Of a DNA stretch of 64,000 bases, positions 16,373-24,263 are shown piece by piece. The stretch covers positions 62,001-126,000 of the forward strand of contig JAIXUS010000045.1 of the NCBI GenBank assembly GCA_027483445.1. Reading direction: 5' to 3'. Numbering within the stretch: position 1 is the first letter of the stretch; every line of letters begins with the position of its first letter. Both the position numbers and the translations under genes were made by a program. Source of the DNA: Bacteroidota bacterium. GTDB lineage: Bacteria > Bacteroidota > Bacteroidia > M30B66. Below the pieces are notes generated by a model that was not told the origin of the DNA, did not search any database, and was given only the letters and a program-made list of their open reading frames with translations.

Positions 16373-17638
16373 TTAGCTCAGCTTCCGCAGAAGAATGGAC
16401 GCATTCACGCCACCGAATCCGAAGCCATTAGATATGGCGTACTCGGACGCAATGGGGTGAGCGGAACCACCAATGATGTCGAGCCCTTCGGCTGCGATGT
16501 CCCGGTTTTCCAGATTAAGTGTGGGCGGAGCGATCTGATCTCGTAAGGCCAATGCCGTGAAGATCGCTTCCGTCGCGCCGGCTGCTCCGAGAAGATGGCC
16601 CGTGGACGATTTCGTTGCGCTGATCGCGGTGCGGTAATGATCGCCAAAGACTGCCTTAATGGCCGAGATCTCGCCCCTATCACCAACCTGAGTTGAAGTC
16701 GCATGAGCGTTGAGATGGCGAACTTCGTCTGGCGGTATGTTGGCTTGTTCTAGGGCGATCTCCATCGCTCGTCTCGCCCCACGACCATCCTCAGGCCCGG
16801 ATGTTATGTGATAGGCATCGGAGGTCGTCCCATAGCCGACGACCTCCGCGATTGGGCGGGCGCCCCGTGCACGCGCGTGATCCAGATCCTCGATCACGAG
16901 CATGCCAGCTCCTTCGCTCATGACGAATCCATCCCGTGCGGAGTCAAACGGCCTTGAGGACTTCGACGGTTGATCATAGTTAGCGGTAGATAAAGCTCGC
17001 GCGGCCGCGAATCCGCCTAGGCTGACCTCATTGATACAGGCTTCCGCGCCGCCGCAAAGCGCAATGTCGGCCTCGTTGGCGCGGATGAGCCTGGCGGCGT
17101 CACCGATAGCTTGGACGCTGGCCGCGCATGCTGTGACCGGGGCCCCTGACGGTCCGGTAAAGCCGTACTTGATTGAGACTTGGCCCGCCGCCAGGTTGAT
17201 CAGAAACGAGGGAATGGTGAAAGGAGAGAGTTTCCCCGGGCCCCGCTGGCGAACCGTATCCACAGCGCTCGTAATCGCATGAAACCCTCCGATTGCGGAG
17301 GCGACGATAGTGGCGGTTCGAGCGCGGTCGCGCTCTGAGGTGGGACGCCACCCGGCTTGGCCAATAGCCTCTTCCGCCGCGGCTAACGCGAACACGATGA
17401 AACGGTCCATTCTGCGCAAATCCCGTTCCATAACGAAAAGTACAGGGTCGAACCCAGCCGCCGGGTCGTCATCAACACCCGGTACTTGTCCGGCTACCTT
17501 GACTGATAGGTTATTGGACAGAGCTGTAGGCAGCCAACTCAATCCTGACTTTGCCGCGAGGAGGCGAGTCCAGACGGATTCCAATCCAACCCCCAAAGGC
17601 GTAACCAAGCCCATCCCTGTGATCACAACTCTACGCAT
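16373..17638 (-). CDS. fabF: Beta-ketoacyl-ACP synthase II (FabF-type)
   Basis: A 421-residue condensing enzyme that extends acyl-ACP with malonyl-ACP. The catalytic triad is intact: C171 in VTACAAS, H312 in NAHATST, H348 in SSTGHLL. GFGGVNASILLRK closes the fold. ATG 17638 is chosen because MRRVVITGMG is the normal N-terminus; a longer frame to 17716 adds non-homologous residues. It heads the fabF-isomerase-DUF1638 operon and is divergent from a TetR gene. The isolated context, without acpP or fabG, suggests an accessory acyl-chain pathway. Confidence 0.93.
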   Translation of the reverse strand: MRRVVITGMGLVTPLGVGLESVWTRLLAAKSGLSWLPTALSNNLSVKVAGQVPGVDDDPAAGFDPVLFVMERDLRRMDRFIVFALAAAEEAIGQAGWRPTSERDRARTATIVASAIGGFHAITSAVDTVRQRGPGKLSPFTIPSFLINLAAGQVSIKYGFTGPSGAPVTACAASVQAIGDAARLIRANEADIALCGGAEACINEVSLGGFAAARALSTANYDQPSKSSRPFDSARDGFVMSEGAGMLVIEDLDHARARGARPIAEVVGYGTTSDAYHITSGPEDGRGARRAMEIALEQANIPPDEVRHLNAHATSTQVGDRGEISAIKAVFGDHYRTAISATKSSTGHLLGAAGATEAIFTALALRDQIAPPTLNLENRDIAAEGLDIIGGSAHPIASEYAISNGFGFGGVNASILLRKLS

Positions 17639-17943
17639 ATGAAGTGCTCTCAAGATCGGCGCCATTGACGGCGCCCTATGAATCCACAGCTCATCAGTGA
17701 GCATGGCTTCCTGCAAAATTAGATGTTACTCAACATCTTTACACGTGCAATGATGCCATGTAACATCTAAGAGCGCAAACTATTCCATGCGAGAGGCGCT
17801 ACGCATGCTGTGACGTTCGCGCAGCAGCGGGGCTGTCACAACCCGTCTTCTAGTGCGGGCGAACCTTGCTATGGGCAGGCAGGAGCGGCATGAACGGATT
17901 CGATCCTGTTGAACACTGTTTACCTTGAGGGCATTGCTGCACG
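17639..17943. other. Divergent promoter region between fabF and the TetR gene
   Basis: 305 bases without a gene. The part next to fabF holds the inverted repeat listed separately; the rest (17775-17943) shows no convincing motif. Confidence 0.6.
17719..17770. promoter_or_regulatory. Candidate TetR operator
   Basis: TTAGATGTTAC (17719-17729) is exactly inverted as GTAACATCTAA (17760-17770). Between them AACATCT (17732-17738) forms a tighter palindrome with the left arm, AGATGTT-ACTC-AACATCT. Site size and symmetry suit a TetR-family dimer repressing the fabF operon and perhaps itself. Confidence 0.6.
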
Positions 17944-18516
17944 ATGAGAAAGTCGAGAGAAGAAACTGTTGCTACCCGCGCACGGATCGTTGAAGCCGCT
18001 TCCAGTGAATTTCGCCGCAATGGCATTGATGGAACCGGACTAGACGATCTGATGGCTGCAGCGGGGTTGACCCGGGGCGGCTTCTATCGGCATTTCGAGT
18101 CGAAGAACCAACTCGTCGCCGAAGCGTGTTCGGTCGCTGCGCAGCGGCAAATTGACGGCATCTCGCTGGCACTGCGAGGAAAGCGCCGCTCATCTGGCCT
18201 GCGTAGTGTCGCCAACTTCTACCTGGATCAATCTCGCCGAGATGATCCGACCATCAGTTGCCCGCTCGCGATGCTTGGGAGCGAGCTTGCTAGATGTGAT
18301 AGCGCGACACGCTCTTCTGCAACAGATAGTTTTTCCAAGCTGGTAGATATCATTTTCTCCCAGATCGATTCGGAGGACTCCGAAAAGGCACGCAGTAAAG
18401 CTGTCGTCATCGCCACCACACTTATCGGCGCTCTTACGGTCGCTCACTTCATCAACGACTCGTCCCTCTCGGATCAAGTCCTTGAAACAGTCAAGCAAGC
18501 CTGTGCCTCCGCGTAA
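17944..18516 (+). CDS. TetR/AcrR family transcriptional regulator
   Basis: A 190-residue regulator. N-terminal helix-turn-helix: ARIVEAASSEFRRNGIDGTG, then LDDLMAAAGLTRGGFYRHFESKNQLVAEA, the classical TetR recognition segment (GLTRGGFYRHFESK). The ligand-binding C-domain contains a Cys in TISCPLAMLGSELAR as in NemR/YcdC-like members, some of which sense electrophiles. It is divergent from the fabF operon and probably controls it through the palindrome between them. Confidence 0.88.
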   Translation: MRKSREETVATRARIVEAASSEFRRNGIDGTGLDDLMAAAGLTRGGFYRHFESKNQLVAEACSVAAQRQIDGISLALRGKRRSSGLRSVANFYLDQSRRDDPTISCPLAMLGSELARCDSATRSSATDSFSKLVDIIFSQIDSEDSEKARSKAVVIATTLIGALTVAHFINDSSLSDQVLETVKQACASA

Positions 18517-18721
18517 TGTCTGCTTTCAGTTGACGCTGACAGTTGGCTTGCCGCCGCCGGGCACAAAGCAGGCGCCGCGTCACGTGTGCTAATGCGCACT
18601 GACGCTAGGGCTAAGAGCCTAGGGAAGGTCTTACATGGGCACGTATCGTTTTTCCTAACAGCGCACCCGTCCTTGATGGACGGCTCCGAAGATACATCTC
18701 AAACAGTCCACAAACCGTCTA

Positions 18722-19654
18722 CTAAAGCCATTTGAACCAGCGAAAGACCGCTACCAACCCAACACTCATTAGTAAGCAAAGACCTACCAACACCCAGAAG
18801 CCATTGGTGGCATCTGCGAACGGCAGTCCCAGAAGATTGGCGCCAAACAGGCCAGTGACAAAGTTCAAGGGCAAGAAGATTGTGGATACCACGGCAAAAA
18901 CATAAGAGCTTTGATTCAGCTGTCGCTCCTGAATGCGGTTTGCCTGGTCACTGAGGATATCGATACGGTCACGCAAATTCTCCAGCGTTTCGAGCAACCG
19001 CAACAGCTGGTTCAGGTGCTCCTCCAGTCGGCCTCGGTGATTTATATTCAGCGGCGGGACGACGAGAGTTGTCAACGTTTGAAGAACGGCTCGCTGGGGG
19101 CCAAGATGACGAAGAAAGCCAGAGATCGCGGTCTGGGTATTGGCCATGCTCGGGCATGCCGCTTCCGTCTGGTGCTGAACCAGAAGGCCGCCGATCAGAT
19201 CCACCCCATCCTCCAGCATCTCGACCTGCTCGGAAACTTCCGCGAGGTGCTCTTCGATGAGATCGCAAAGGAAGTCACCTGGCGTTGCAGGGCCGCGCCC
19301 CTGAGAGATGTCTTCTGCAAGTTCGAGGATGGGATCCACATCCTCCTCGCGGGTCGTGATAACCCGACGCTCATCAATCCAGATTCGCATGGACACCATG
19401 TCCTCTGGATGCCCCACTCCATCAGCTCTCAGATGCATCGCTTTGAGCAGAACCATCACACCCTGCCCGTGGACGCGCAACCGCGACCGGGTATCTTCAG
19501 AGACCATCGCTGCGGCGATCAGCTTGTCCAGGCCGGTCGCGCTCGAGAGAAAACCTTCCGTCTCGCGGTGGTGGATGCACATGTGCAACCACGACGCACC
19601 GCCGGTCATCTGGAGAAGATGGAGGAACCCAGGCGTACGCTCTGCTTCGATCAT
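18722..19654 (-). CDS. CorA/ZntB family metal ion transporter
   Basis: A 310-residue protein of the CorA superfamily. It has a large cytoplasmic N-domain with long helices, then two C-terminal transmembrane helices (SSYVFAVVSTIFLPLNFVTG and FWVLVGLCLLMSVGLVAVF). The selectivity motif, GMN in CorA/ZntB, reads GAN here (LFGANLLGLPF), so ion preference is uncertain; zinc export or uptake is the ZntB expectation. It starts 5 bases after the MOSC gene and is the last gene of the 14-gene minus-strand run. Confidence 0.85.
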   Translation of the reverse strand: MIEAERTPGFLHLLQMTGGASWLHMCIHHRETEGFLSSATGLDKLIAAAMVSEDTRSRLRVHGQGVMVLLKAMHLRADGVGHPEDMVSMRIWIDERRVITTREEDVDPILELAEDISQGRGPATPGDFLCDLIEEHLAEVSEQVEMLEDGVDLIGGLLVQHQTEAACPSMANTQTAISGFLRHLGPQRAVLQTLTTLVVPPLNINHRGRLEEHLNQLLRLLETLENLRDRIDILSDQANRIQERQLNQSSYVFAVVSTIFLPLNFVTGLFGANLLGLPFADATNGFWVLVGLCLLMSVGLVAVFRWFKWL

Positions 19655-19659
19655 GGCTC

Positions 19660-20196
19660 TCAGCCCACGGTGGATTCAACGTCAAGGTTAACGGTATCTC
19701 CAACCCGTAGCACGCCACCTACGACGATCCGTGCCGTGGCGCCCCCGTGACCACGCAGCGCGGCGTAACCGCCTTCACCGAGCTCGTCCTCCATGCGTGA
19801 ACAAGGAGGACATGGCCCCGTGATTTCAATGCGGACCGAACCGCCAATTCGCCAGACAAAGCGCTCTTCCCGGAAAGGTGAATGCATCGCGGCGATGTTG
19901 ATCCCCGAGATCACGAGGTTGCGCCGCAAACGCTCCGGGGCAATTGGGGCTTGCCCCGTCCAGACCCCGAGCAAGCTGAGGTGCTCAGCCTGGATCAGAC
20001 TCAGCTCGCGATGGCGTTGCGCATCCGACTGACGAAGCCGCAGGGAGCGGTGATCGCCAATCAGCCCGAGACCCGGTTCGGCCCTGGCCTCCTGCACGGA
20101 CACAGCGTCCTTGAGGCGATCCGGGCGCAGAACGATGGCACCAAGTCGACCTGTGCCATGAAAGCGCCGGACCAAGTCGCGCAGCGTGCCGCCCAT
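19660..20196 (-). CDS. MOSC domain-containing protein
   Basis: A 178-residue MOSC protein (C-terminal domain of molybdenum cofactor sulfurase). LRRNLVISGINIAAM and the conserved cysteines in GPCPPCSRMEDELG are the family marks. Such proteins are thought to carry sulfur for metal-sulfur cluster or Moco chemistry, or detoxify N-hydroxylated bases (YiiM/YcbX). The molybdopterin oxidoreductase upstream in the same operon makes a Moco link reasonable. No N-terminal MOSC_N barrel is present. Confidence 0.85.
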   Translation of the reverse strand: MGGTLRDLVRRFHGTGRLGAIVLRPDRLKDAVSVQEARAEPGLGLIGDHRSLRLRQSDAQRHRELSLIQAEHLSLLGVWTGQAPIAPERLRRNLVISGINIAAMHSPFREERFVWRIGGSVRIEITGPCPPCSRMEDELGEGGYAALRGHGGATARIVVGGVLRVGDTVNLDVESTVG

Positions 20197-20219
20197 CGTT
20201 CAGACTCGAATGAGGTGCA

Positions 20220-20666
20220 TCACAAGACTTCCTCTATGTGCAGTTCGCGTTGCCGGAAGCTGACAACATCACCGGCTCGGGCATCTGCGATCGCTGCGTA
20301 GATGGGCGCCTGGGTGGAAATTCCCATGTAGGTGTTGCCGTCGCACTGGAAGGCATCGCTAGCAACCGCAATCACGAACCAACGCCCGTCGATGCGAACC
20401 ACGGCGCCTGTCTCCACCGAATCCCGGGGACCGAAATCGATCTGACGTAAGACTTCCAGGGCCTCCTGATGATCGTGAATGGGGCATTCGAACGCCTGCG
20501 CCAGAGCGGCATTGTTGACGGCCCGCGACGCCGCATCGCTTTCACTGGGTTCATCTCCGCGGCCCGCCGCACCGACCAGGTATTGCGCATAGGTCTGTTC
20601 AGCAAACCGCAGGCGCCCTTCGGCAAGGTCCAGCATGGTCTGGCGCAGATGGATCTTGTTGCTCAT
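20220..20666 (-). CDS. GreA/GreB-like C-terminal domain protein
   Basis: A 148-residue protein. The N-terminal half is helical with charged residues; the C-terminal half resembles the FKBP-like domain of Gre factors (VETGAVVRIDGRWFVIAVASDAF, and ISTQAPIYAAIADARAGDVVSFRQRELHIEEVL, in which the PIYAAI and GDVV positions match PIGRALLGKKVGD). The N-terminal coiled coil with the acidic tip needed for RNA cleavage is not recognisable. It may bind RNA polymerase secondary-channel partners under stress. Similar proteins occur in redox-stress clusters. Confidence 0.65.
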   Translation of the reverse strand: MSNKIHLRQTMLDLAEGRLRFAEQTYAQYLVGAAGRGDEPSESDAASRAVNNAALAQAFECPIHDHQEALEVLRQIDFGPRDSVETGAVVRIDGRWFVIAVASDAFQCDGNTYMGISTQAPIYAAIADARAGDVVSFRQRELHIEEVL

Positions 20667-20679
20667 TAGGACTCCTTTT

Positions 20680-21657
20680 TCAGGTCGACGTTTGTTGCGT
20701 TGGGGTGAACGGTAGCCGGTGCCAGACGGTGATGGCGTACCAGCCTCGGGGGTCGGTCAGGGTGCAGGTGTTGTCAAACCCGCTTCGGCGTGCGAGGTGT
20801 TCGATTGAAGCCAGGGAGTATTTCTGGGATTGCTCTGTATAGATGGTCTCCCCGGCATGGAATACAAACCCTCGGTCAAGGGTTCTGCTGTGGACCACCT
20901 GGTCAACTTGGCTCACCAGAAAGCTTCTGGCCACGTGTTCCAGCGGACAGTAGCTGGCGTAGTGCCGAAATTTCGTCAGATCGAAGTCCATGCCCAACTC
21001 GCGATTCAACCGCGTCAGCAGATTCAAATTGAACGCAGCGGTCACGCCCTGTGAATCGTCGTATGCTGCGCGCAACATGGCCGGGTCCTTGACCAGATCC
21101 AGACCAAGCAGCACAAGGTCACCCGGGCGCAAATGCGAATGCACCCGCTGCAGCAGCTTGACGGCACCGTGTTCGTCGAGGTTGCCCAGATTGCTGCCCA
21201 GCAACATTGCAACCTGGCGTCGCCCTTCGGCAATCTGAGGCCAATGCTCGAAATAGTCTCCCAGCACCGGTTCGATGGCCATGCGGGGGAGGTACGTGTC
21301 AAAGCGGCGGCTCAGATCCGCTAGGGCGTGTGCGGACACATCCATAGGCCTGTAGATGCAATCCACTTCACGTTGCGCCAGTGCCTGGCACAGCGACAGC
21401 GTTTTGGCCCCGTCGCCGCTGCCCAGTTCAATCAGATCGATCGGGCTGCACCGAGGATCTATCCACCGGGAAAGCTCATCCGCGCGTGAGCGCAGCAGCT
21501 CGTGCTCAAGGCGTGTGAGGTAGTACTCGGGCAGCGCCATGATCTGCTGAAACAGGCGCGAGCCCTCATCGTCGTAGAACCAAGCGGATGAGAGCGCCTT
21601 CTGTGGTCGCGTCAACCCTTGCAGAACATGCTCCGTCAGTCTGTCCCGATCAGTCAT
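20680..21657 (-). CDS. egtD: L-histidine N-alpha-methyltransferase EgtD
   Basis: A 325-residue SAM-dependent enzyme that trimethylates histidine to hercynine, the first step of ergothioneine synthesis. Seen: LSSAWFYDDEGSRLFQQI (substrate cap), LIELGSGDGAKT at about 75-86 (SAM motif I), LGSNLGN, and FNLNLLTRLNRELGMDFD. Start ATG 21657 overlaps the EgtB stop (ATGA), so the pair is translationally coupled. No egtA, egtC or egtE is present, as in organisms whose EgtB uses cysteine directly. Confidence 0.93.
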   Translation of the reverse strand: MTDRDRLTEHVLQGLTRPQKALSSAWFYDDEGSRLFQQIMALPEYYLTRLEHELLRSRADELSRWIDPRCSPIDLIELGSGDGAKTLSLCQALAQREVDCIYRPMDVSAHALADLSRRFDTYLPRMAIEPVLGDYFEHWPQIAEGRRQVAMLLGSNLGNLDEHGAVKLLQRVHSHLRPGDLVLLGLDLVKDPAMLRAAYDDSQGVTAAFNLNLLTRLNRELGMDFDLTKFRHYASYCPLEHVARSFLVSQVDQVVHSRTLDRGFVFHAGETIYTEQSQKYSLASIEHLARRSGFDNTCTLTDPRGWYAITVWHRLPFTPTQQTST

Positions 21658-22862
21658 GCGGACTCCCGCGAGCGAACAGGACGGATGCCCGTGAACTGCC
21701 AACGCAACGGAGCGTGAAAGAAGTTCCGGTATGTCAAACGGGCGTGGCCCGGCGATGTGGCCCAGGACGCTCCGCGCAAGACCTGCTGGTTCACCATGAA
21801 CTTCCCGTTGTATTCGCCCACTGCGCCCTCGCTGCGGGCAAAACCGGGATAGGGCTGATAGGCACTGCGCGTCCATTCCCATCGACGCCCCCAGTCGAAC
21901 CGGCTTGCCGCTGCTTCCCACTCGAACTCGGTGGGCAATCGCCACCCCGCCCAATCGCAGAAAGCGTGTGCCTCGTAGTAACTGACATGCGTGACTGGTG
22001 CCTGACTGGTCAGCGGCATCACCCCCTGGAGCGTGTAATGACCCCATCCGTCAGGCTGGTTAGGGTCGGGCTGCCAGTACATCGGCGCACGGAATTTAAG
22101 CGTTTGCACCCAGTCCCAGCCTTCCGCATGCCAGAGCGAATGGCGCTGATATCCTCCGTCGCGCATGAACTGAAGGTATTCATCATTGGTGACTAGCGCC
22201 ACACGGATGTCTACTCCTTGAATGAGCGCCAAATGCGATGGCGACTCGTTGTCGAAGGCGAACCCTGGCCCCTGGTGGCCCATGCGAATCGTCTGCCCTT
22301 CGACGCTAAGCCAATCGTCCAGTGGTGGGCAGGTTCCATCATGTTCGGCCGTCACATCTTGGGGACCGATGCCCAGAGGGTCATACGCCGGATGCAATGG
22401 GTTGTGGCCCAGGATGTACTTGATGTCTGTGATCAGCAACTCCTGATGCTGTTGTTCATGCTGCATGCCCAGCTCTACCAAGGCCGCGACCGCGGGCTCC
22501 AGTGGTTCCTTCAGCATACGGCGCATGGACTCGTCCACATGCGCGCGATACGCCATCACCTCAGCCACCGTCGGGCGACTCAAGCTCCCTCGCTGCGGGC
22601 GTGCCAGGTGAGCGCCCTCCGATTCGTAGTAGCTGTTGAACAGGTAGCCATACAGAGGATGGAACAGTCGATAGTCCGGCTGTTGTTTCGCGAGGACAAA
22701 AGTCTCGAAGAACCACGTGGTGTGGGCCAAGTGCCACTTCGGCGGACTGACGTCGGAAACCGGTTGGGGAACATGGTCCTCGGCACTCAGAGGGGCACAC
22801 AGACGTTCGCTGCGCGAACGGACAGAGACGTATCGGGTTAGGCGGATGTCTTCAGGTGTCAC
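21654..22862 (-). CDS. egtB: Ergothioneine biosynthesis protein EgtB (hercynine sulfoxide synthase)
   Basis: A 402-residue nonheme iron enzyme that joins hercynine to a thiol (cysteine or gamma-glutamylcysteine) with O2. The DinB-like N-domain supplies the iron site: H47 in WHLAHTTWFFE and the HxxxHxE set H135, H139, E141 (HEQQHQE). The C-terminal FGE-sulfatase domain has IRMGHQGPGFAFDNESP, VTHVSYYEAHAFCDWAGWRLPTE and LRGASWATSPGH, with terminal RNFFHAPLRWQFTGIRPVR. It lies 21 bases after the ferredoxin-reductase-like gene. Sulfur donor choice cannot be read from sequence alone. Confidence 0.93.
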   Translation of the reverse strand: MTPEDIRLTRYVSVRSRSERLCAPLSAEDHVPQPVSDVSPPKWHLAHTTWFFETFVLAKQQPDYRLFHPLYGYLFNSYYESEGAHLARPQRGSLSRPTVAEVMAYRAHVDESMRRMLKEPLEPAVAALVELGMQHEQQHQELLITDIKYILGHNPLHPAYDPLGIGPQDVTAEHDGTCPPLDDWLSVEGQTIRMGHQGPGFAFDNESPSHLALIQGVDIRVALVTNDEYLQFMRDGGYQRHSLWHAEGWDWVQTLKFRAPMYWQPDPNQPDGWGHYTLQGVMPLTSQAPVTHVSYYEAHAFCDWAGWRLPTEFEWEAAASRFDWGRRWEWTRSAYQPYPGFARSEGAVGEYNGKFMVNQQVLRGASWATSPGHARLTYRNFFHAPLRWQFTGIRPVRSRESA

Positions 22863-22883
22863 GGCAGATGAGAAAAAAGAGAG

Positions 22884-23645
22884 TCAACTTCCGAAGCGCT
22901 CGGTGCGGATGGAGACCTCGGGCACATTTAGCCCGGTGACCATATGAACGATGGACTCGACAAAGTCATTACGCCCGCAGATGAAAACCTGCGCAGATTC
23001 GGTCGCCACATCACCCAATTGCTGCAATGCCCAAGCAACATCGGCTCCATCAATGCGGCCAACGTGGTCCTGTGCGCGCGGGGCACAGGTATCCCGCGAG
23101 AGCGCCAGTCGGCTGCGAAACCGCGGCGTAAACGCTTCCCATCGCTGCAGGGTGGGCCAGAGCAACACTTCGTCAAGATGGCGTGCGGCAACCAACAGCG
23201 TTGTATGCGCTTGGCTGTATGCACCCACGCGTTGCGCTGCCATGGACAAAAGGGGAACGACGCCAGATCCTCCCCCAATCAGCAAGGCTGGTCGTGTGTT
23301 CGACTCGTCAAGCACAAAATGACCTCCAACCGGTCCGAGGACTTCAATCGTTTCGCCGTGCTGGGCCTTGTCGTGAAACCAGGTGGATACTTCGCCATCG
23401 TCCAAACGCTCAATGCCAAGCTCATAGAGCCCGGTACGTTGAGGAGGTGAGAGGAGTGAATAGCTCCGTTGTGCCTGATAGCCGTCTTCCGCTGTCAGTC
23501 GGACATCCAAATGCTGGCCCGGCCTCGGGCGAACCCATCTGTCAGGACGCAGCACCACCCGCATGACGCGTGGAGTCAGTGCCTGCAACGCATCGATGCG
23601 TGCGGTCTGCCAGCTCAGCCGGTGTTGACCAACAGCCTCATCCAT
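22884..23645 (-). CDS. Ferredoxin-NADP reductase-like flavoprotein
   Basis: A 253-residue FAD/NAD(P) oxidoreductase. QRSYSLLSPP binds FAD, LIGGGSGVVPLLSM is the pyridine-nucleotide loop, and VFICGRNDFVESIVHMV closes the domain. No 2Fe-2S domain is attached. It overlaps the molybdopterin oxidoreductase gene by 8 bases, so it is the likely electron partner. Similar pairs of sulfite-oxidase-like protein and FNR exist in other bacteria. Direction of electron flow is unknown. Confidence 0.85.
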   Translation of the reverse strand: MDEAVGQHRLSWQTARIDALQALTPRVMRVVLRPDRWVRPRPGQHLDVRLTAEDGYQAQRSYSLLSPPQRTGLYELGIERLDDGEVSTWFHDKAQHGETIEVLGPVGGHFVLDESNTRPALLIGGGSGVVPLLSMAAQRVGAYSQAHTTLLVAARHLDEVLLWPTLQRWEAFTPRFRSRLALSRDTCAPRAQDHVGRIDGADVAWALQQLGDVATESAQVFICGRNDFVESIVHMVTGLNVPEVSIRTERFGS

Positions 23646-24246
23646 AGCGCTCTTCCTTGAAAGGGTCGCCTCGCATGTGATAGCCCCGCAGTTCCCAGAA
23701 CCCGGCCTCGTCGCGCTCGTTGAACTGCAGCGCATTGACCCACTTGGCCGACTTCCAGAAGTAGAGATGCGGCACCAACAGGCGTGCCGGTCCCCCGTGC
23801 TCGGGCGCGAGCGGTCGGTCGTCGTAGTGCGTTGCGATCATTGCGCGCCCTTGTGTCAGATCGGCCAACGGCACGTTGGTGGAGTAGCCGTCCTGAGAAT
23901 GCGCCAACACCCAAGGCGTGGGCGCTTCCAGTCCGGCCGCCTGCAACAAGGTGTCCAACGTCACACCGCGCCAGCGGGTGTCGAATTTCGACCAGGTGGT
24001 AACGCAATGGATATCGACCACCTGCTCGGTCTGGGGCAGGGCCTGGAATTCGCTCCAGGTCCAAACGCGAACCGGCCGCACACCGACCTTCAAGGTCAAG
24101 CGCCAATCGCCAAGCGCCAAGGCTTTTGGGGTGGGGCCCGCAGTCAGCACGGGAAAACCTTCCGTCAGGGACTGTCCTGGCGGAAGTCGACCGCCGTGGT
24201 TGTGGACATCGCGATTGCGGCCGCTGAATGAGCGGTTGATGGGCAT
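23638..24246 (-). CDS. Sulfite oxidase-like molybdopterin oxidoreductase
   Basis: A 202-residue protein consisting only of the oxidoreductase molybdopterin-binding domain. C81 in VVDIHCVTTWSKFDTRW is the Mo-ligating cysteine. YSTNVPLADL, EHGGPARLLVPHLYFWKSAKWV and GFWELRGYH are conserved family segments. There is no Tat signal and no dimerisation domain, so it is cytoplasmic, unlike MsrP/YedY. It could reduce an oxidised sulfur or nitrogen compound using the overlapping FNR-like partner; the substrate is not evident. Confidence 0.88.
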   Translation of the reverse strand: MPINRSFSGRNRDVHNHGGRLPPGQSLTEGFPVLTAGPTPKALALGDWRLTLKVGVRPVRVWTWSEFQALPQTEQVVDIHCVTTWSKFDTRWRGVTLDTLLQAAGLEAPTPWVLAHSQDGYSTNVPLADLTQGRAMIATHYDDRPLAPEHGGPARLLVPHLYFWKSAKWVNALQFNERDEAGFWELRGYHMRGDPFKEERYG

Positions 24247-24263
24247 GGTGTGGGTCCTCCGGC

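Noticed and set aside
18911-19750. A 279-codon plus-strand frame
   Set aside because: Shadow of the ZntB/CorA gene on the other strand, which has two clear transmembrane helices and family length.
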